DNA of 64,000 bases from Candidatus Lindowbacteria bacterium RIFCSPLOWO2_12_FULL_62_27. Its GTDB lineage: Bacteria; Lindowbacteria; 2-12-FULL-62-27. The stretch is taken from contig MFPR01000028.1 of assembly GCA_001784175.1 (NCBI GenBank), forward strand, positions 69,606 to 133,605, written 5' to 3'. Every line of letters starts with the position of its first letter. The first letter of the stretch is position 1. Below, in pieces: positions 32,554 to 41,546 of this stretch. The notes beneath the pieces are model-generated. The model made no database searches. It was given only the letters and a program-made list of their open reading frames with translations, and was not told where the DNA came from. The position numbers and the translations under genes were made by a program.

Positions 32554-32627
32554 CGCGCCCAAGAGGAGTCGAACCTCTGACCTTTGCCTCCGCAGGGCAA
32601 CGCTCTATCCAGCTGAGCTATGGGCGC
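32554..32627 (-). tRNA. tRNA-Arg (anticodon GCG)
   Basis: 74 nt on the minus strand: acceptor GCGCCCA/TGGGCGC, D arm AGCTCAGCTGGATAGAGC, anticodon stem TTGCC/GGCAA with loop CTGCGGA giving anticodon GCG, T arm AGAGGTTCGACTCCTCT, discriminator G. CCA is not encoded. Bacterial tRNAs for CGN codons usually have A34 (edited to inosine), so G34 is unusual. Confidence 0.9.
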
Positions 32628-32731
32628 ACGCGGGTTGATTCACGCGCGATCATCCTACAACATTTTCCCGAATGCATCAATCCGGCCGTCTGGATTTTGC
32701 GGGGGGACTGGGTTATACTGCAACCGATAAC

Positions 32732-33553
32732 ATGAACAGCCAGGAGAAACTTCAGGTCGAATTGTCCGAGTGCCTTAAAAACGGAAAGGCGGTCGCGGTG
32801 GCCACGGTGATTGCCGCGGACCTGTCGACGCCGCAGGGGCCGGGCGCCAAGATGCTGGTCTATCCCGACGCCGCGATCTCCGGCACGGTGGGCGGCGGGC
32901 CGGTGGAGGCTTTCGTGAAGAAGGAAGCGCTCGAGGCGCTGCGCGAGGAAAAGCCCCGCCTGACCGAATACCGGCTGGTCATGTCCGAAACCGGGATGTA
33001 CTGCGGCGGAAAAATGCAGTTCTTCATTGAGGTGTATCCCGCCAAACCGGCGCTCTACATTTTCGGCGCCGGCCACGTGGGCCGGGCGACCGCGCGGCTG
33101 GCCGAATTTCTGGGCCAGCCCGCCGTGATCGTGGACGACCGGCCGGACTATGCGGACCCGAAACTCTATCCAACCGCGACGGTCGTGTGCGAGGCGTACG
33201 ATTTCGTGTTTGACCGCCTGCCGGTCCGTGAGCGGGACTCTGTGGTGATCGTGACGCGCTGTCACGCGCACGACGAGGTGTGCCTCGAGAAGGCGATGAA
33301 GACGCCGGCCGGTTACATCGGTGTGATCGGCAGCCGCACCAAGATCAAGACGCTGTTCGGCCATCTCAACAAGCGCGGGATCAAACCCCAGTCGGACCCG
33401 CGCGTGTTCGCGCCGATCGGGATGGATCTCGGAGACGAAACGGTCGAGCAGATTGCGCTGTCGATCCATGCCGAGATCGCGAAACTGAAAACCGGCCGCA
33501 CCGGCAGGCACATGCGCGAGCGGCTGGCGGAGCGAGAGGAAAAGGCCGGTTAA
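32732..33553 (+). CDS. XdhC/CoxI-family molybdenum-cofactor maturation factor
   Basis: 273 residues. XdhC proteins bind molybdenum cofactor and insert the sulfurated form into xanthine dehydrogenase-type enzymes. The N-terminal CoxI domain has TVIAADLSTPQGPGAKMLV and SGTVGGGPVE; the C-terminal Rossmann domain has ALYIFGAGHVGRATARLAEF, VDDRPDYA and YIGVIGSRTKIK. The start at 32732 (MNSQEKLQ) fits better than the open frame back to 32672, which reads through the tRNA flank. It is followed 15 bp later by the molybdenum subunit and is clearly part of that operon. Confidence 0.9.
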   Translation: MNSQEKLQVELSECLKNGKAVAVATVIAADLSTPQGPGAKMLVYPDAAISGTVGGGPVEAFVKKEALEALREEKPRLTEYRLVMSETGMYCGGKMQFFIEVYPAKPALYIFGAGHVGRATARLAEFLGQPAVIVDDRPDYADPKLYPTATVVCEAYDFVFDRLPVRERDSVVIVTRCHAHDEVCLEKAMKTPAGYIGVIGSRTKIKTLFGHLNKRGIKPQSDPRVFAPIGMDLGDETVEQIALSIHAEIAKLKTGRTGRHMRERLAEREEKAG

Positions 33554-33568
33554 CCACCGTTTCATTTC

Positions 33569-35818
33569 ATGCCCGACGTTCTGACCACGCCTGCCTACCG
33601 GTGGGTGGGGCACAATCCGCCAAGAAAAGAATCTCTTGAGAAAGTCACCGGATCGGCCAAGTACCTCGACGACCTGAAATTCGAAGGATGCCTCCACGGC
33701 AAGACCGTCCGGTCGACCGTGCCGCACGGCCGGATCAAGAAAATCTCTTTCGAGCCCGGCGTGCCCTGGGATGAATTCACCGTCGTGACCGCCCGGGACA
33801 TTCCCGGAAAAAACGTCGTGAGCCTGATCGAACTCGACCAGCCTTTTCTCGCGGACGGCCTTGTCCGGCACATGGCCGAACCCGTCGTTCTTCTGGCGCA
33901 TCCCGATAAGGGGATGGCCGAAAAAGCGGTGAAGCGCGTCCACATCGAGTACGAGGAGTTGCCGGCGATCCTGACGATCGAGGAAAGTCTCGCCGGCGGA
34001 AATATCCAGTACGGGAAAGACAACATTTTCAAAAAGTATCACATCCAAAAGGGCGATCCCGAGAGCGTCTGGCCAAAGGCCGACGTCGTGATCGAGGGCG
34101 AGTACTGGACCGGACCTCAGGAACAGCTCTACATCGAGCCCCAGGGGGTCGTCGCAGTGGCGTCGCCTACCGGTGGCGTGACCGTGTGGGGATCGATGCA
34201 GTGCCCGTTTTATGTGCATAAAGGTCTCAAACCTCTTTTCAATTTGCCGGACGATCGCGTCCGCGTGATCTACACCGTGACCGGCGGGGGCTTTGGCGGC
34301 AAGGAGGAATATCCGACGCTGCCGGCGGGCCATGCGGCGCTGCTCTCGTGGAAGGCGGGCGGCCGGCCCGTCAAAATCGTCTATGACCGGATGGAAGACA
34401 TGTGGGCGACGACCAAGCGGCATCCGTGCAAAACGCGGGTGAAGGCGGCATTCACGAAGGACGGGAAACTTCTGGCCCTGAAAGTCGACGCGACGATGGA
34501 CGGCGGCGCCTACGTGACGCTCTCGACGGTGGTCCTGTCCCGCGGCACGCTCCACGCATTCGGGCCGTACGCCTGCGATCATGTCGTGATCGATACCCGG
34601 GCGGTCTTCACGAATTCTCCGCCCTACGGCGCCTTCCGCGGGTTCGGCGCGCCGCAGACGATTTTCCCGCTCGAACTCCATCTTCATCGCGCCGCCTGCG
34701 AACTCGGGATCGAACCGCACGAGCTCCGTCGCCGTAATCTTCTGCATCAAGGCGACCGCATGGCCACCGGCCAGGTCATGCAGGAGGAGACGGGTCTCGA
34801 GGGTCTCATGTGGAAGGCGATGGACGAGTCGAAGTATCTTGAAAAAACGAAGGCGTATCGTGAGCACAACCGGAGCTCGACCCGGATCAAAAAAGGCGTT
34901 GCGTTGGCGCTCTTCTTTCACGGCGCCGGATTCACCGGCAGCGGCGAGGTCTTTCTCGATTCAAAGGCCGGCCTGGAACTGACGCGGGACGGCGCCGTCC
35001 GGATTCTCTCGGCCAACACCGAGATCGGCCAGGGGTCCTTCACCACGCACAGCCAGATCGTGGCGGAGGAGCTGCGAATCCCGTACGAGATGGTCGAGGT
35101 TGCCGTGCCCGACACCGCCGTCGTGCCGAACAGCGGCCCCACCGTCGCCTCGCGGACGTGCATGGTGGTCGGTGAGCTTCTCCGGCGCGCGGCGTCTGAC
35201 CTGAAGGAGGTCCTGGTCAAATCCGGCGCGCTGGCCGGGAACGGCCACACGCCGTCCGAGTTTCGAGCGGCCGCGGGAAAATATTTGCAGAGGTTCGGAG
35301 AACTGAAAGTCTATTCCAAATACAAGCCGCCTCCGGACGTGAGCTGGGACGACAAAACCTACACGGGCTCCGCCTACGCCGCCTATGCATGGGCATGCTA
35401 TGTAGCCGATCTCGAAATCGACATGGCGACCTATCAGGCGCAGATGAAGGATTTCGTCGCGGTCCAGGAGGTGGGTCGCGTGATCCATCCCGTGATCGCC
35501 GCAGGCCAGATCGAAGGCGGCGTGGCGCAGGCGATCGGCTGGGCGCTGTACGAAGACGTGGCGCTGAAGCAGGGCGTCATGCAGAACTGCCAGTTGACCA
35601 ACTACATTCTGCCGACCACGGCCGACACGCCGCCGATTCGCGTCTTCTTTTATGAGAACCCCTATCAGAACGGTCCGTTCGGCGCGAAAGGTCTCGGGGA
35701 ACTGCCGATGGACGGCCCGGCGCCGGCCATTGCGGCCGCGGTCGCATTTGCGCTGGGGGACCGCATCATTCCCCGAATTCCGATTTTGCCTGAAACCATT
35801 CTCGACGCGATTTCATGA
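33569..35818 (+). CDS. Xanthine dehydrogenase-family molybdopterin-binding subunit
   Basis: A 749-residue catalytic subunit. The aldehyde oxidase/xanthine dehydrogenase a/b hammerhead domain occupies the first 150 residues; the molybdopterin-binding domains include VTGGGFGGKEEYPTLPAGHAA, YGAFRGFGAPQ and the C-terminal GAKGLGELPMDGPAPAI with the catalytic Glu. The active-site loop reads AFRGFGAPQ, typical of xanthine or aldehyde-type hydroxylases, rather than the AYxCSFR loop of CO dehydrogenase. It hydroxylates an aromatic heterocycle or aldehyde with water; the exact substrate is not readable. Its stop overlaps the next start by 4 bp. Confidence 0.92.
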   Translation: MPDVLTTPAYRWVGHNPPRKESLEKVTGSAKYLDDLKFEGCLHGKTVRSTVPHGRIKKISFEPGVPWDEFTVVTARDIPGKNVVSLIELDQPFLADGLVRHMAEPVVLLAHPDKGMAEKAVKRVHIEYEELPAILTIEESLAGGNIQYGKDNIFKKYHIQKGDPESVWPKADVVIEGEYWTGPQEQLYIEPQGVVAVASPTGGVTVWGSMQCPFYVHKGLKPLFNLPDDRVRVIYTVTGGGFGGKEEYPTLPAGHAALLSWKAGGRPVKIVYDRMEDMWATTKRHPCKTRVKAAFTKDGKLLALKVDATMDGGAYVTLSTVVLSRGTLHAFGPYACDHVVIDTRAVFTNSPPYGAFRGFGAPQTIFPLELHLHRAACELGIEPHELRRRNLLHQGDRMATGQVMQEETGLEGLMWKAMDESKYLEKTKAYREHNRSSTRIKKGVALALFFHGAGFTGSGEVFLDSKAGLELTRDGAVRILSANTEIGQGSFTTHSQIVAEELRIPYEMVEVAVPDTAVVPNSGPTVASRTCMVVGELLRRAASDLKEVLVKSGALAGNGHTPSEFRAAAGKYLQRFGELKVYSKYKPPPDVSWDDKTYTGSAYAAYAWACYVADLEIDMATYQAQMKDFVAVQEVGRVIHPVIAAGQIEGGVAQAIGWALYEDVALKQGVMQNCQLTNYILPTTADTPPIRVFFYENPYQNGPFGAKGLGELPMDGPAPAIAAAVAFALGDRIIPRIPILPETILDAIS

Positions 35819-36282
35819 GCGCCCCGGCCGAAGAAAAGTCGTCGTTTGTCATCAACGGAAAATCCTGGTCCGGCGCCGTGCATCCCCTCAAGCGTCTCCT
35901 CGACACGATCCGGGAAGACGTGGGGCTCACGGGAACGAAAGAGGGCTGCGGGGAAGGCGAATGCGGCGCCTGCACGGTCTTTCTCGATGGGCAGGTCGTC
36001 ATGAGCTGCATGGTGCCGACGTGCCAGGCGGAGGGAAAACAGATCACGACCATCGAGGGACTGGCTGAAAACGGGCGGCTCCATCCCATGCAGGAAAGTT
36101 TCGCGCAGGAGGGCGGCGCGCAATGCGGGATTTGCACGCCGGGCATGATCATGGCGGCCGTCGCCTACGCGCGCGATCCCGGCTCCGCGGAGGACATGCG
36201 CGAAGCCCTGGCCGGCAATCTCTGCCGGTGCACCGGCTACATCCGGATTTTTGAAGCGGTCAAGAAGGCGATGGCAAAATGA
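35815..36282 (+). CDS. (2Fe-2S) subunit of the xanthine dehydrogenase-family enzyme
   Basis: 155 residues with both clusters of the family: the plant-type 2Fe-2S motif (CGEGECGACTVFLDG...MSC) in the first half and the helical 2Fe-2S motif (QCGICTPGM...NLCRCTGY) in the second. It passes electrons from the molybdenum centre to FAD. ATGA overlaps on both sides show tight operon coupling. Confidence 0.95.
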   Translation: MSAPAEEKSSFVINGKSWSGAVHPLKRLLDTIREDVGLTGTKEGCGEGECGACTVFLDGQVVMSCMVPTCQAEGKQITTIEGLAENGRLHPMQESFAQEGGAQCGICTPGMIMAAVAYARDPGSAEDMREALAGNLCRCTGYIRIFEAVKKAMAK

Positions 36283-37196
36283 AATCGTCCATCGCCGATT
36301 TCGCCGTCATCAGCCCGCGGACGCTGGCTGAGGCATTGGCCTCCCTCCGGCAGACGCCGCCGCCGGTCCCGCTGGCCGGCGGGACCGATATCATGGTCCT
36401 GTTGAACGCGGGGCAGCTTGAGCCGGGTGTCTATTTGAATTTGTATTCGGTCCCGGAACTGCGGCGTCCCATTGAAGTGTCGGCCGGCGTCAGAGACGCC
36501 GGCACTTGGGGCGCCGGAGGCGCTGACCCGCCCGGCGAAGTCCGGTTGAGCGCGCTCACGACCTATGCGGACGTGCGGCGTCATGCGGAGGTCCGGCGCC
36601 TCCTGCCGATGCTGCCGCTGGCCGCGCGGGAGATCGGCGCGGTTCAGATCCAGTCACGGGCGACCTGGGCCGGCAACATCGCCAACGCGTCGCCGGCCGC
36701 GGACGGCGTTCCGCCGCTCATGGCCTACGACGCAACGGTCGAGCTTTCGTCCGCCGCCGGCGTGCGTCAGGTCGCGCTGAGCGAATTTTATTCCGGATAC
36801 AAGCAGACCGCGCGCCGGCCCGACGAGCTGATCACCGGCATCCGGATCCCGGTTCCGGCGCCGGGCAGCATCGATTATTTTCGCAAGGTTGGCACGAGAA
36901 AGTTTCAGGCGATCTCGAAGGTGCTTCTGGCCGGCCTCGTGGAGCTGGGCGGCTCGCGCGAGATCCGAAAAATCCGGCTCGTCTTTGCGAGCGTCATGCC
37001 GTTCACCTATCGGGCCCGCAAAACCGAATCTGTCCTGGAGGGGCGCAGGCTGGAGCCAGGCGCCGTGTCCCTGGCCGTGGAAACGCTGCGAACGGAACTC
37101 AAGCCCATCGACGACATCCGGTCGACGGCTCGATACCGCCTGAAGGTCGCATGCAATTTGTTGGAGGAATTTCTGGGAACCACGATGGGCTGTTAA
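36279..37196 (+). CDS. FAD-binding subunit of the xanthine dehydrogenase-family enzyme
   Basis: 305 residues of the CoxM/XdhB type. FAD-binding motifs are PVPLAGGTDIMVLLNAG and VQIQSRATWAGNIANASPAADGVPPL; the C-terminal CO-dehydrogenase-flavoprotein domain begins near residue 195. Between residues 66 and 86 (SAGVRDAGTWGAGGADPP) is an extra segment absent from the usual family layout. It is encoded by a palindrome (36484-36504) and stays in frame, so it looks like a repeat inserted in the coding sequence. Confidence 0.93.
   Translation: MKSSIADFAVISPRTLAEALASLRQTPPPVPLAGGTDIMVLLNAGQLEPGVYLNLYSVPELRRPIEVSAGVRDAGTWGAGGADPPGEVRLSALTTYADVRRHAEVRRLLPMLPLAAREIGAVQIQSRATWAGNIANASPAADGVPPLMAYDATVELSSAAGVRQVALSEFYSGYKQTARRPDELITGIRIPVPAPGSIDYFRKVGTRKFQAISKVLLAGLVELGGSREIRKIRLVFASVMPFTYRARKTESVLEGRRLEPGAVSLAVETLRTELKPIDDIRSTARYRLKVACNLLEEFLGTTMGC
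36484..36504. repeat. Palindrome inserted in frame in the FAD subunit gene
   Basis: GCCGGCGTC and GACGCCGGC, separated by AGA, form a perfect 9-bp inverted repeat within a segment that adds about 18 residues to the protein. Confidence 0.75.
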
Positions 37197-37258
37197 GAAG
37201 TGTTCTGGCATGAATGCCGACGGTTTGATACAATGGGGATGATGGGGGTGAAGGACGT

Positions 37259-37654
37259 ATGAGTAAACCTGTTCGCGAAGTCGAGGTGACAACCACGGAG
37301 GAATGCAAAGGCCGGGTGCGGGCGCTCGTCGATTCGGGGTCATATCATACCTTTATCCGGGAGGACAAAGTCCCCGCCGGCGCCCTGGTTGTGAAAATGA
37401 AGTCTCCCAAATTGTTCGGGCAGGCCGAATTGGACACGAAACTCGTCGCCATCGGCACGATCTATCTTCAAATCCACATTGAAAACCATGACATCGATGC
37501 GCATGCGTTCGTTTCGCCGAAATTGACGGTCGACATGATTATCGGGGCCGGCGACATGCAACGTTGGGACATTTCCGTTGTCAACGATAACGGACATACC
37601 TCCCTCCGTATCGGCCACGACCTCAACGACCCCGACGTCCAAACGGTGCTGTGA
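37259..37654 (+). CDS. Retropepsin-like (clan AA) aspartic protease-family protein
   Basis: 131 residues with the single-lobe aspartyl protease pattern: VRALVDSGSYHTFIRED (D-S-G catalytic motif) and a hydrophobic-hydrophobic-Gly strand near VDMIIGAGDMQRWDISV. Such bacterial retropepsin-like proteins act as homodimers; natural substrates are mostly unknown. It follows the xanthine dehydrogenase operon after a 62-bp gap on the same strand and may be independent of it. Confidence 0.7.
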   Translation: MSKPVREVEVTTTEECKGRVRALVDSGSYHTFIREDKVPAGALVVKMKSPKLFGQAELDTKLVAIGTIYLQIHIENHDIDAHAFVSPKLTVDMIIGAGDMQRWDISVVNDNGHTSLRIGHDLNDPDVQTVL

Positions 37655-37738
37655 TGAGTATGATGTCCCTTAGATCATAAATGACTTGGGGCTGACTCCG
37701 TTCCCGTCTCTGCCCCACCCCCCGCCCGAATTTTTCGC

Positions 37739-38455
37739 CTACGATCCTTCCAAGTCGATCAGGATGTCAACCCGCCGGTTGACTTCCTTGCCTTCCTCGA
37801 AATGGTCTTTCAGCTCATACGTCATGGGATCGAATTCCGCCCGGCCGGAAATCGTGACCCGCGAAGGATCGACCCGGTGCCGGTCCATCAGGTAGTGTCC
37901 GACGGAGGTGGCCCGGGCCGTGCTGAGTTCCCAGTTGGAGGGATAGAGTGGCGAGGAGGACGGCGCGTCGTCCGTGTTTCCCTGGATGGTGAATCTGTTC
38001 GAAATGAGGTTGAGAAACGATCCGACGCGGTCCAGGACTTCCTGGGCGCTCGGCAGAAGCTCGGCGGAGTTTGGGCCGAAGAGCAGGAGACCCGACACGC
38101 GGATCACGAGCATCTTCCGTTTGGTTTCGACGTTGATCCCTTTTGTTCCGACCGCCTCCAAGTGCGACGTCAATTTCAGGCTGACGTCCTGGGACGGCCG
38201 GCTGTACGGCAATAGTCCCTTCCCGCTTCCCATCGCCACGGAAATGTGTGTCTTGCTGCCGGCCGGAAAAACTCCGAAGACCCTCGAGAGCGCGACGCCC
38301 AGCGATTCGATCTTTTTCTTTTCCGGATTCGAGATGGCCGCGATGACGATGAAAAACACCAGGAGCAGCGTGATGAGATCCGCGTAGGTCAGAAGCCACC
38401 GCAGACCCCCGGCCGCGTCATGCCCGCCTCCGCCATGTCCCTTCTTTTTAGACAT
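37739..38455 (-). CDS. motB: MotB/OmpA-family stator protein
   Basis: 238 residues. One N-terminal membrane span (WLLTYADLITLLLVFFIVIAA) carries the Asp of the proton/sodium channel; the C-terminal OmpA-like domain binds peptidoglycan (LLFGPNSAELLPSAQEVLDRV, RFTIQGNTDDAP, LSTARATSVGHYLM, GRAEFDP, NRRVDILI). It is the partner of the MotA gene immediately upstream (33-bp gap). Together they power flagellar or another torque-driven motility system; no flagellar structural gene is in the window. Confidence 0.92.
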   Translation of the reverse strand: MSKKKGHGGGGHDAAGGLRWLLTYADLITLLLVFFIVIAAISNPEKKKIESLGVALSRVFGVFPAGSKTHISVAMGSGKGLLPYSRPSQDVSLKLTSHLEAVGTKGINVETKRKMLVIRVSGLLLFGPNSAELLPSAQEVLDRVGSFLNLISNRFTIQGNTDDAPSSSPLYPSNWELSTARATSVGHYLMDRHRVDPSRVTISGRAEFDPMTYELKDHFEEGKEVNRRVDILIDLEGS

Positions 38456-38488
38456 ACGCTACAAGTATATGGCTGCGGAAACCGGATT

Positions 38489-39283
38489 TCAACCTTCCTT
38501 CTCGACCTTCTTCTCCAGTTTCTTCGCCTCGTCCGGCGGCAGATACGCGAGGAGGCGGATCTTGACGATCGCGGGGTTTTCGCCGTGCTCGATGGCGAGG
38601 ATGCCGTCGATGGTCATCTTCCGGTACAGCATCTCCGCCTTGTGCTTGGATTTCAGCTTTCCGCCGACCGGCAGGAAGAATACGTTGGCCGAGAAGATTC
38701 CGAAAAACGTGGCCAGAAACGCCAGCGCAATTCCGGCGGCCAGCTTGCCCACGTCGCCGCCGGATTCTTCAATGCCCCCCAACACGTGGACGGTTCCCAT
38801 GACCGTGCCGATGATGCCCATGGTCGGCGCGTAGCCGCCGGCCGTGGTCCAGATCTCGCCCAGCCCGCTGTGCCGCTCGTCGATGATGTCAAGCTGGGTC
38901 TCCATGATGCTCTTGGTGACTTCCGGTGCGGTGCCGTCCACCACGAGCTGCAAGCCGTTTTTCAAAAACGCATCGGCCAACTGCTCGATGTCCTCCTCGA
39001 GCGATATCACGCCCTCGCGCCGCGCCTTCTCAGCCAGGCTCACGATGACTTCGATCAGTTCCGTCGGCTCAAACTTGATCTCGGTAAATGCGATCTTGAG
39101 CATCGTCCACGCTTTTTTGACTTCCTCGGTCTTGTGATTCAGCAGTGTGGCGCCGATGGTTCCGCCGAAAATGATGGCCCAGGCCGAAGGGGCGTACAGC
39201 ACGTGCATGATGTGCAGCCCCTCCATTTTCATCATGATGATCAGGCCGGCCATTGCAATGCCTAAGCCCAATACGCTTGACAT
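38489..39283 (-). CDS. motA: MotA/PomA-family stator protein
   Basis: About 264 residues with four hydrophobic segments. Conserved MotA features are LGIAMAGLIIMMKMEG, the cytoplasmic loop LAEKARREGVISLEEDI, and the last two helices with IWTTAGGYAPTMGIIGTVMGTVHVLG and GIALAFLATFFGIFSANVFFLPVGGKLK. I start it at the ATG at 39283 (MSSVLGLG); a GTG lies two codons earlier, and the frame extends upstream only as unrelated sequence. Confidence 0.92.
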   Translation of the reverse strand: MSSVLGLGIAMAGLIIMMKMEGLHIMHVLYAPSAWAIIFGGTIGATLLNHKTEEVKKAWTMLKIAFTEIKFEPTELIEVIVSLAEKARREGVISLEEDIEQLADAFLKNGLQLVVDGTAPEVTKSIMETQLDIIDERHSGLGEIWTTAGGYAPTMGIIGTVMGTVHVLGGIEESGGDVGKLAAGIALAFLATFFGIFSANVFFLPVGGKLKSKHKAEMLYRKMTIDGILAIEHGENPAIVKIRLLAYLPPDEAKKLEKKVEKEG

Positions 39284-39466
39284 GTCCACAGACTCAGTCC
39301 CTCCAGAACCGTTTGTCTCTCTTTTCGGCAAATGGCACGAGCAACATAAACTTAGCGCTTCGGCCGACCCACGGTCGGGCCCGGTTCCCATTGCCTTCCG
39401 AACGGTTTCGGTTACAATAATTCAAGTATTTCTCTGATTTCAAGGTTGCCGAATCGAGGATGCCTG

Positions 39467-40552
39467 ATGAAAGCGAAAGACATGCTGGAACGCCTGTTGT
39501 CTCTGCCAACCGCTCCTTTCCACGAGACTGAGATCATCCAAGAAGTCGAAAAAAGTCTCGGCCGAATGAGAGTGAATTTGAGAACGGACCGGTACGGCAA
39601 CAGAATCGCGCGGTTGAAACAGGGAGGACCCTCCGGCCCGCCCCTTGCGCTCGTGGCCCACATGGATCATCCGGGCTTTGTCGTCCGGCAATCCCGGCCC
39701 GGGTCGGCGCTCGTTCAACTGCTGGGCGGCCTTGGTCACCGGCTCGCGGGCCGGCGTCTGAAATTTGTGTCGTCGCCCGAATGCGTCGGCGTGATCAGCC
39801 GGGTTGCCCGCAAGGATGCTTCCGGACGGCCGACGCACGTGTGGGTTCGGACCCCCCTTCAAAGGGGGTTCCGACTGCCGCACGGGACGTTTGGCGTGTG
39901 GGACGTGCCGGCCTTTCGCCGGCGCGGGTCGAAAATCCACGCGCGGTCGATCGACGATGTCTGCGGCGTGGCCGTCATGCTGGAAGTCCTGCGCCGGCTC
40001 GGCCGGTCCCGGCGGCCGGTCGATCTTTACTGTTGTTTCACGCGCGCGGAGGAGGTCGGATTCGTGGGTGCGGCCGGCCTTGCGCGCACGAACATTCTTC
40101 CGCGGCGTGCCAAACTCATCTCGATCGAAATGAGCCGGGAATTGCCGGGAAAGGCTGACCAGGGAAAAGGATTTGTCATCCGTGCGGGCGATCGCGCGAG
40201 CCTCTTCGATCCGGGGCTGGTGGGGTTCATGATCTGGATCGCGCGGCGCATGCAGGCGGCCCGAAAGACGTTTCAGTTCCAGACGGCCATCCTGGACGGC
40301 GGCACATGCGAGGCCACGCTGTTCAACGCCATGGGTGGCTGCGCCGCCGGCGTGGCCCTGCCCCTGCGCAACTATCACAATCAGGCGCCGGACGGACACA
40401 TCGCGCCGGAATGTATTGATATGCATGATCTGAACTGCCTGGTGGATTTTCTTGAGGAACTTGCGGGGCAAATGAGAAATTGGGGACAGGATCGCCGGGC
40501 GCTTCGATCTCGACTGGACCGGAATTTCAGGACTTGGAGGAAATACCTGTAA
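39467..40552 (+). CDS. M42-family aminopeptidase/glucanase
   Basis: 361 residues, a dimetal metallopeptidase of the M42 family (tetrahedral aminopeptidases). Metal and catalytic motifs: LVAHMDHPGF (H-x-D), KIHARSIDDVCGVAVMLEVL (bridging Asp) and CCFTRAEEVGFVGA (Glu-Glu). It starts at 39467 (MKAKDMLERLL). A near-perfect palindrome (39848-39873) is embedded in the coding sequence at TPLQRGFRLP. The 3' end overlaps the convergent alcohol dehydrogenase gene by 26 bp. Confidence 0.88.
   Translation: MKAKDMLERLLSLPTAPFHETEIIQEVEKSLGRMRVNLRTDRYGNRIARLKQGGPSGPPLALVAHMDHPGFVVRQSRPGSALVQLLGGLGHRLAGRRLKFVSSPECVGVISRVARKDASGRPTHVWVRTPLQRGFRLPHGTFGVWDVPAFRRRGSKIHARSIDDVCGVAVMLEVLRRLGRSRRPVDLYCCFTRAEEVGFVGAAGLARTNILPRRAKLISIEMSRELPGKADQGKGFVIRAGDRASLFDPGLVGFMIWIARRMQAARKTFQFQTAILDGGTCEATLFNAMGGCAAGVALPLRNYHNQAPDGHIAPECIDMHDLNCLVDFLEELAGQMRNWGQDRRALRSRLDRNFRTWRKYL
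39848..39873. repeat. Near-perfect palindrome inside the M42 peptidase gene
   Basis: A 26-bp stretch centred on CCCCCTTCAAAGGGGG is almost self-complementary and in frame, encoding the TPLQRGF part of the protein. Confidence 0.6.
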
Positions 40553-41546
40553 CCTCCAGCACCGCCGCGCCCTGTGTCTCCCGCCGGCGGATCCGGTCCA
40601 GCGCGGTGTTCGCCTCCGACAGATCGTACCGTTCCACGCTCACCCGGATGGGGATGCGGGCGGCCAGATCCAGAAATTCGGTCGCATCCCGGCGCGTGCA
40701 GTTGGTGACGCTGCGGATGCCGCGTTCGCCGTAGAGGAGGGCGTACTCGAAGGCCGGGATGTCCCTCATGTGGATGGCATTGACGGCAACCGTCCCGCCT
40801 TTTCGAATCTGCCGCAGCGCTTGAACGACGACCGCGCCGGCCGGCGCAAAGACGGCGGCGCAGTCCAGCGGCGCCGGAGACGGATCGCCGGTGTCGCCGG
40901 CCCACGCCGCGCCGAGCGTCCGCGCCATCCGGCGATGCGCGTCGTTTCGGGTAAACGCGTATACTTCGCATCCCCACGATCGGGCCATTTGCAGCGCAAG
41001 GTGCGCAGACGCGCCGAACCCGAACAACCCGAGCCGGTCTCCTTTTCGGACGCCGGCGATACGGAGCGTGCGATACCCGATGACGCCCGCGCAAAGAAGC
41101 GGCGCCGCTTCGAGATCGTCGAACGCGGCGGGAATCGGCGGCGCGAAGTCCGCGCGGGCGACGAGATATTCGGCGAAGCCGCCGTTCACGTGGTATCCCG
41201 TGAATCGCGCGCCCTCACAGAGATTCTCGTCGCCCTGCCGGCACCGGTCACATTCGCCGCAGGCGCTGTGAAGCCATGGAACCCCCACGCGTGCGCCAAC
41301 CAGATGCGCCTCAACTCCCTCGCCGGCGGATTCGACGACCCCGACCGCCTGATGCCCCAAAATCACGGGCTGCCGGCCGGCCGGAATCTCGCCGTCGACG
41401 ATATGCAGGTCCGTGTGGCAGACAGCGCAGGCATGAACTCGAATCAAAATCTCACCCGGTCCCGGCGTTGGGCGGGTCTGCTCATTCAACGTCAGCCGTC
41501 CGGCCTCATACACCATGGCCCGCATCCGCTTCGCGCTTTCGGTCAT
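40527..41546 (-). CDS. Zinc-dependent alcohol dehydrogenase
   Basis: 339 residues, medium-chain dehydrogenase/reductase. Catalytic zinc ligands lie in HACAVCHTDLHIVDG and GHQAVGVVES (GHQ in place of GHE, as in some subfamilies); the structural zinc cluster is CGECDRCRQGDENLC. The nucleotide-binding fold is RLGLFGFGASAHLALQMARSWG. It oxidises alcohols or reduces aldehydes with NAD(P). Its start overlaps the stop of the upstream CBM9 gene by 4 bp. Confidence 0.92.
   Translation of the reverse strand: MTESAKRMRAMVYEAGRLTLNEQTRPTPGPGEILIRVHACAVCHTDLHIVDGEIPAGRQPVILGHQAVGVVESAGEGVEAHLVGARVGVPWLHSACGECDRCRQGDENLCEGARFTGYHVNGGFAEYLVARADFAPPIPAAFDDLEAAPLLCAGVIGYRTLRIAGVRKGDRLGLFGFGASAHLALQMARSWGCEVYAFTRNDAHRRMARTLGAAWAGDTGDPSPAPLDCAAVFAPAGAVVVQALRQIRKGGTVAVNAIHMRDIPAFEYALLYGERGIRSVTNCTRRDATEFLDLAARIPIRVSVERYDLSEANTALDRIRRRETQGAAVLEVTGISSKS

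Noticed and set aside
34402-34737. Frames inside the molybdopterin subunit gene
   Set aside because: Arginine-rich shadow frames typical of GC-rich DNA.
33569-35818. CO dehydrogenase large subunit (CoxL)
   Set aside because: The active-site loop is AFRGFGAPQ, not the AYxCSFR of true CO dehydrogenases.
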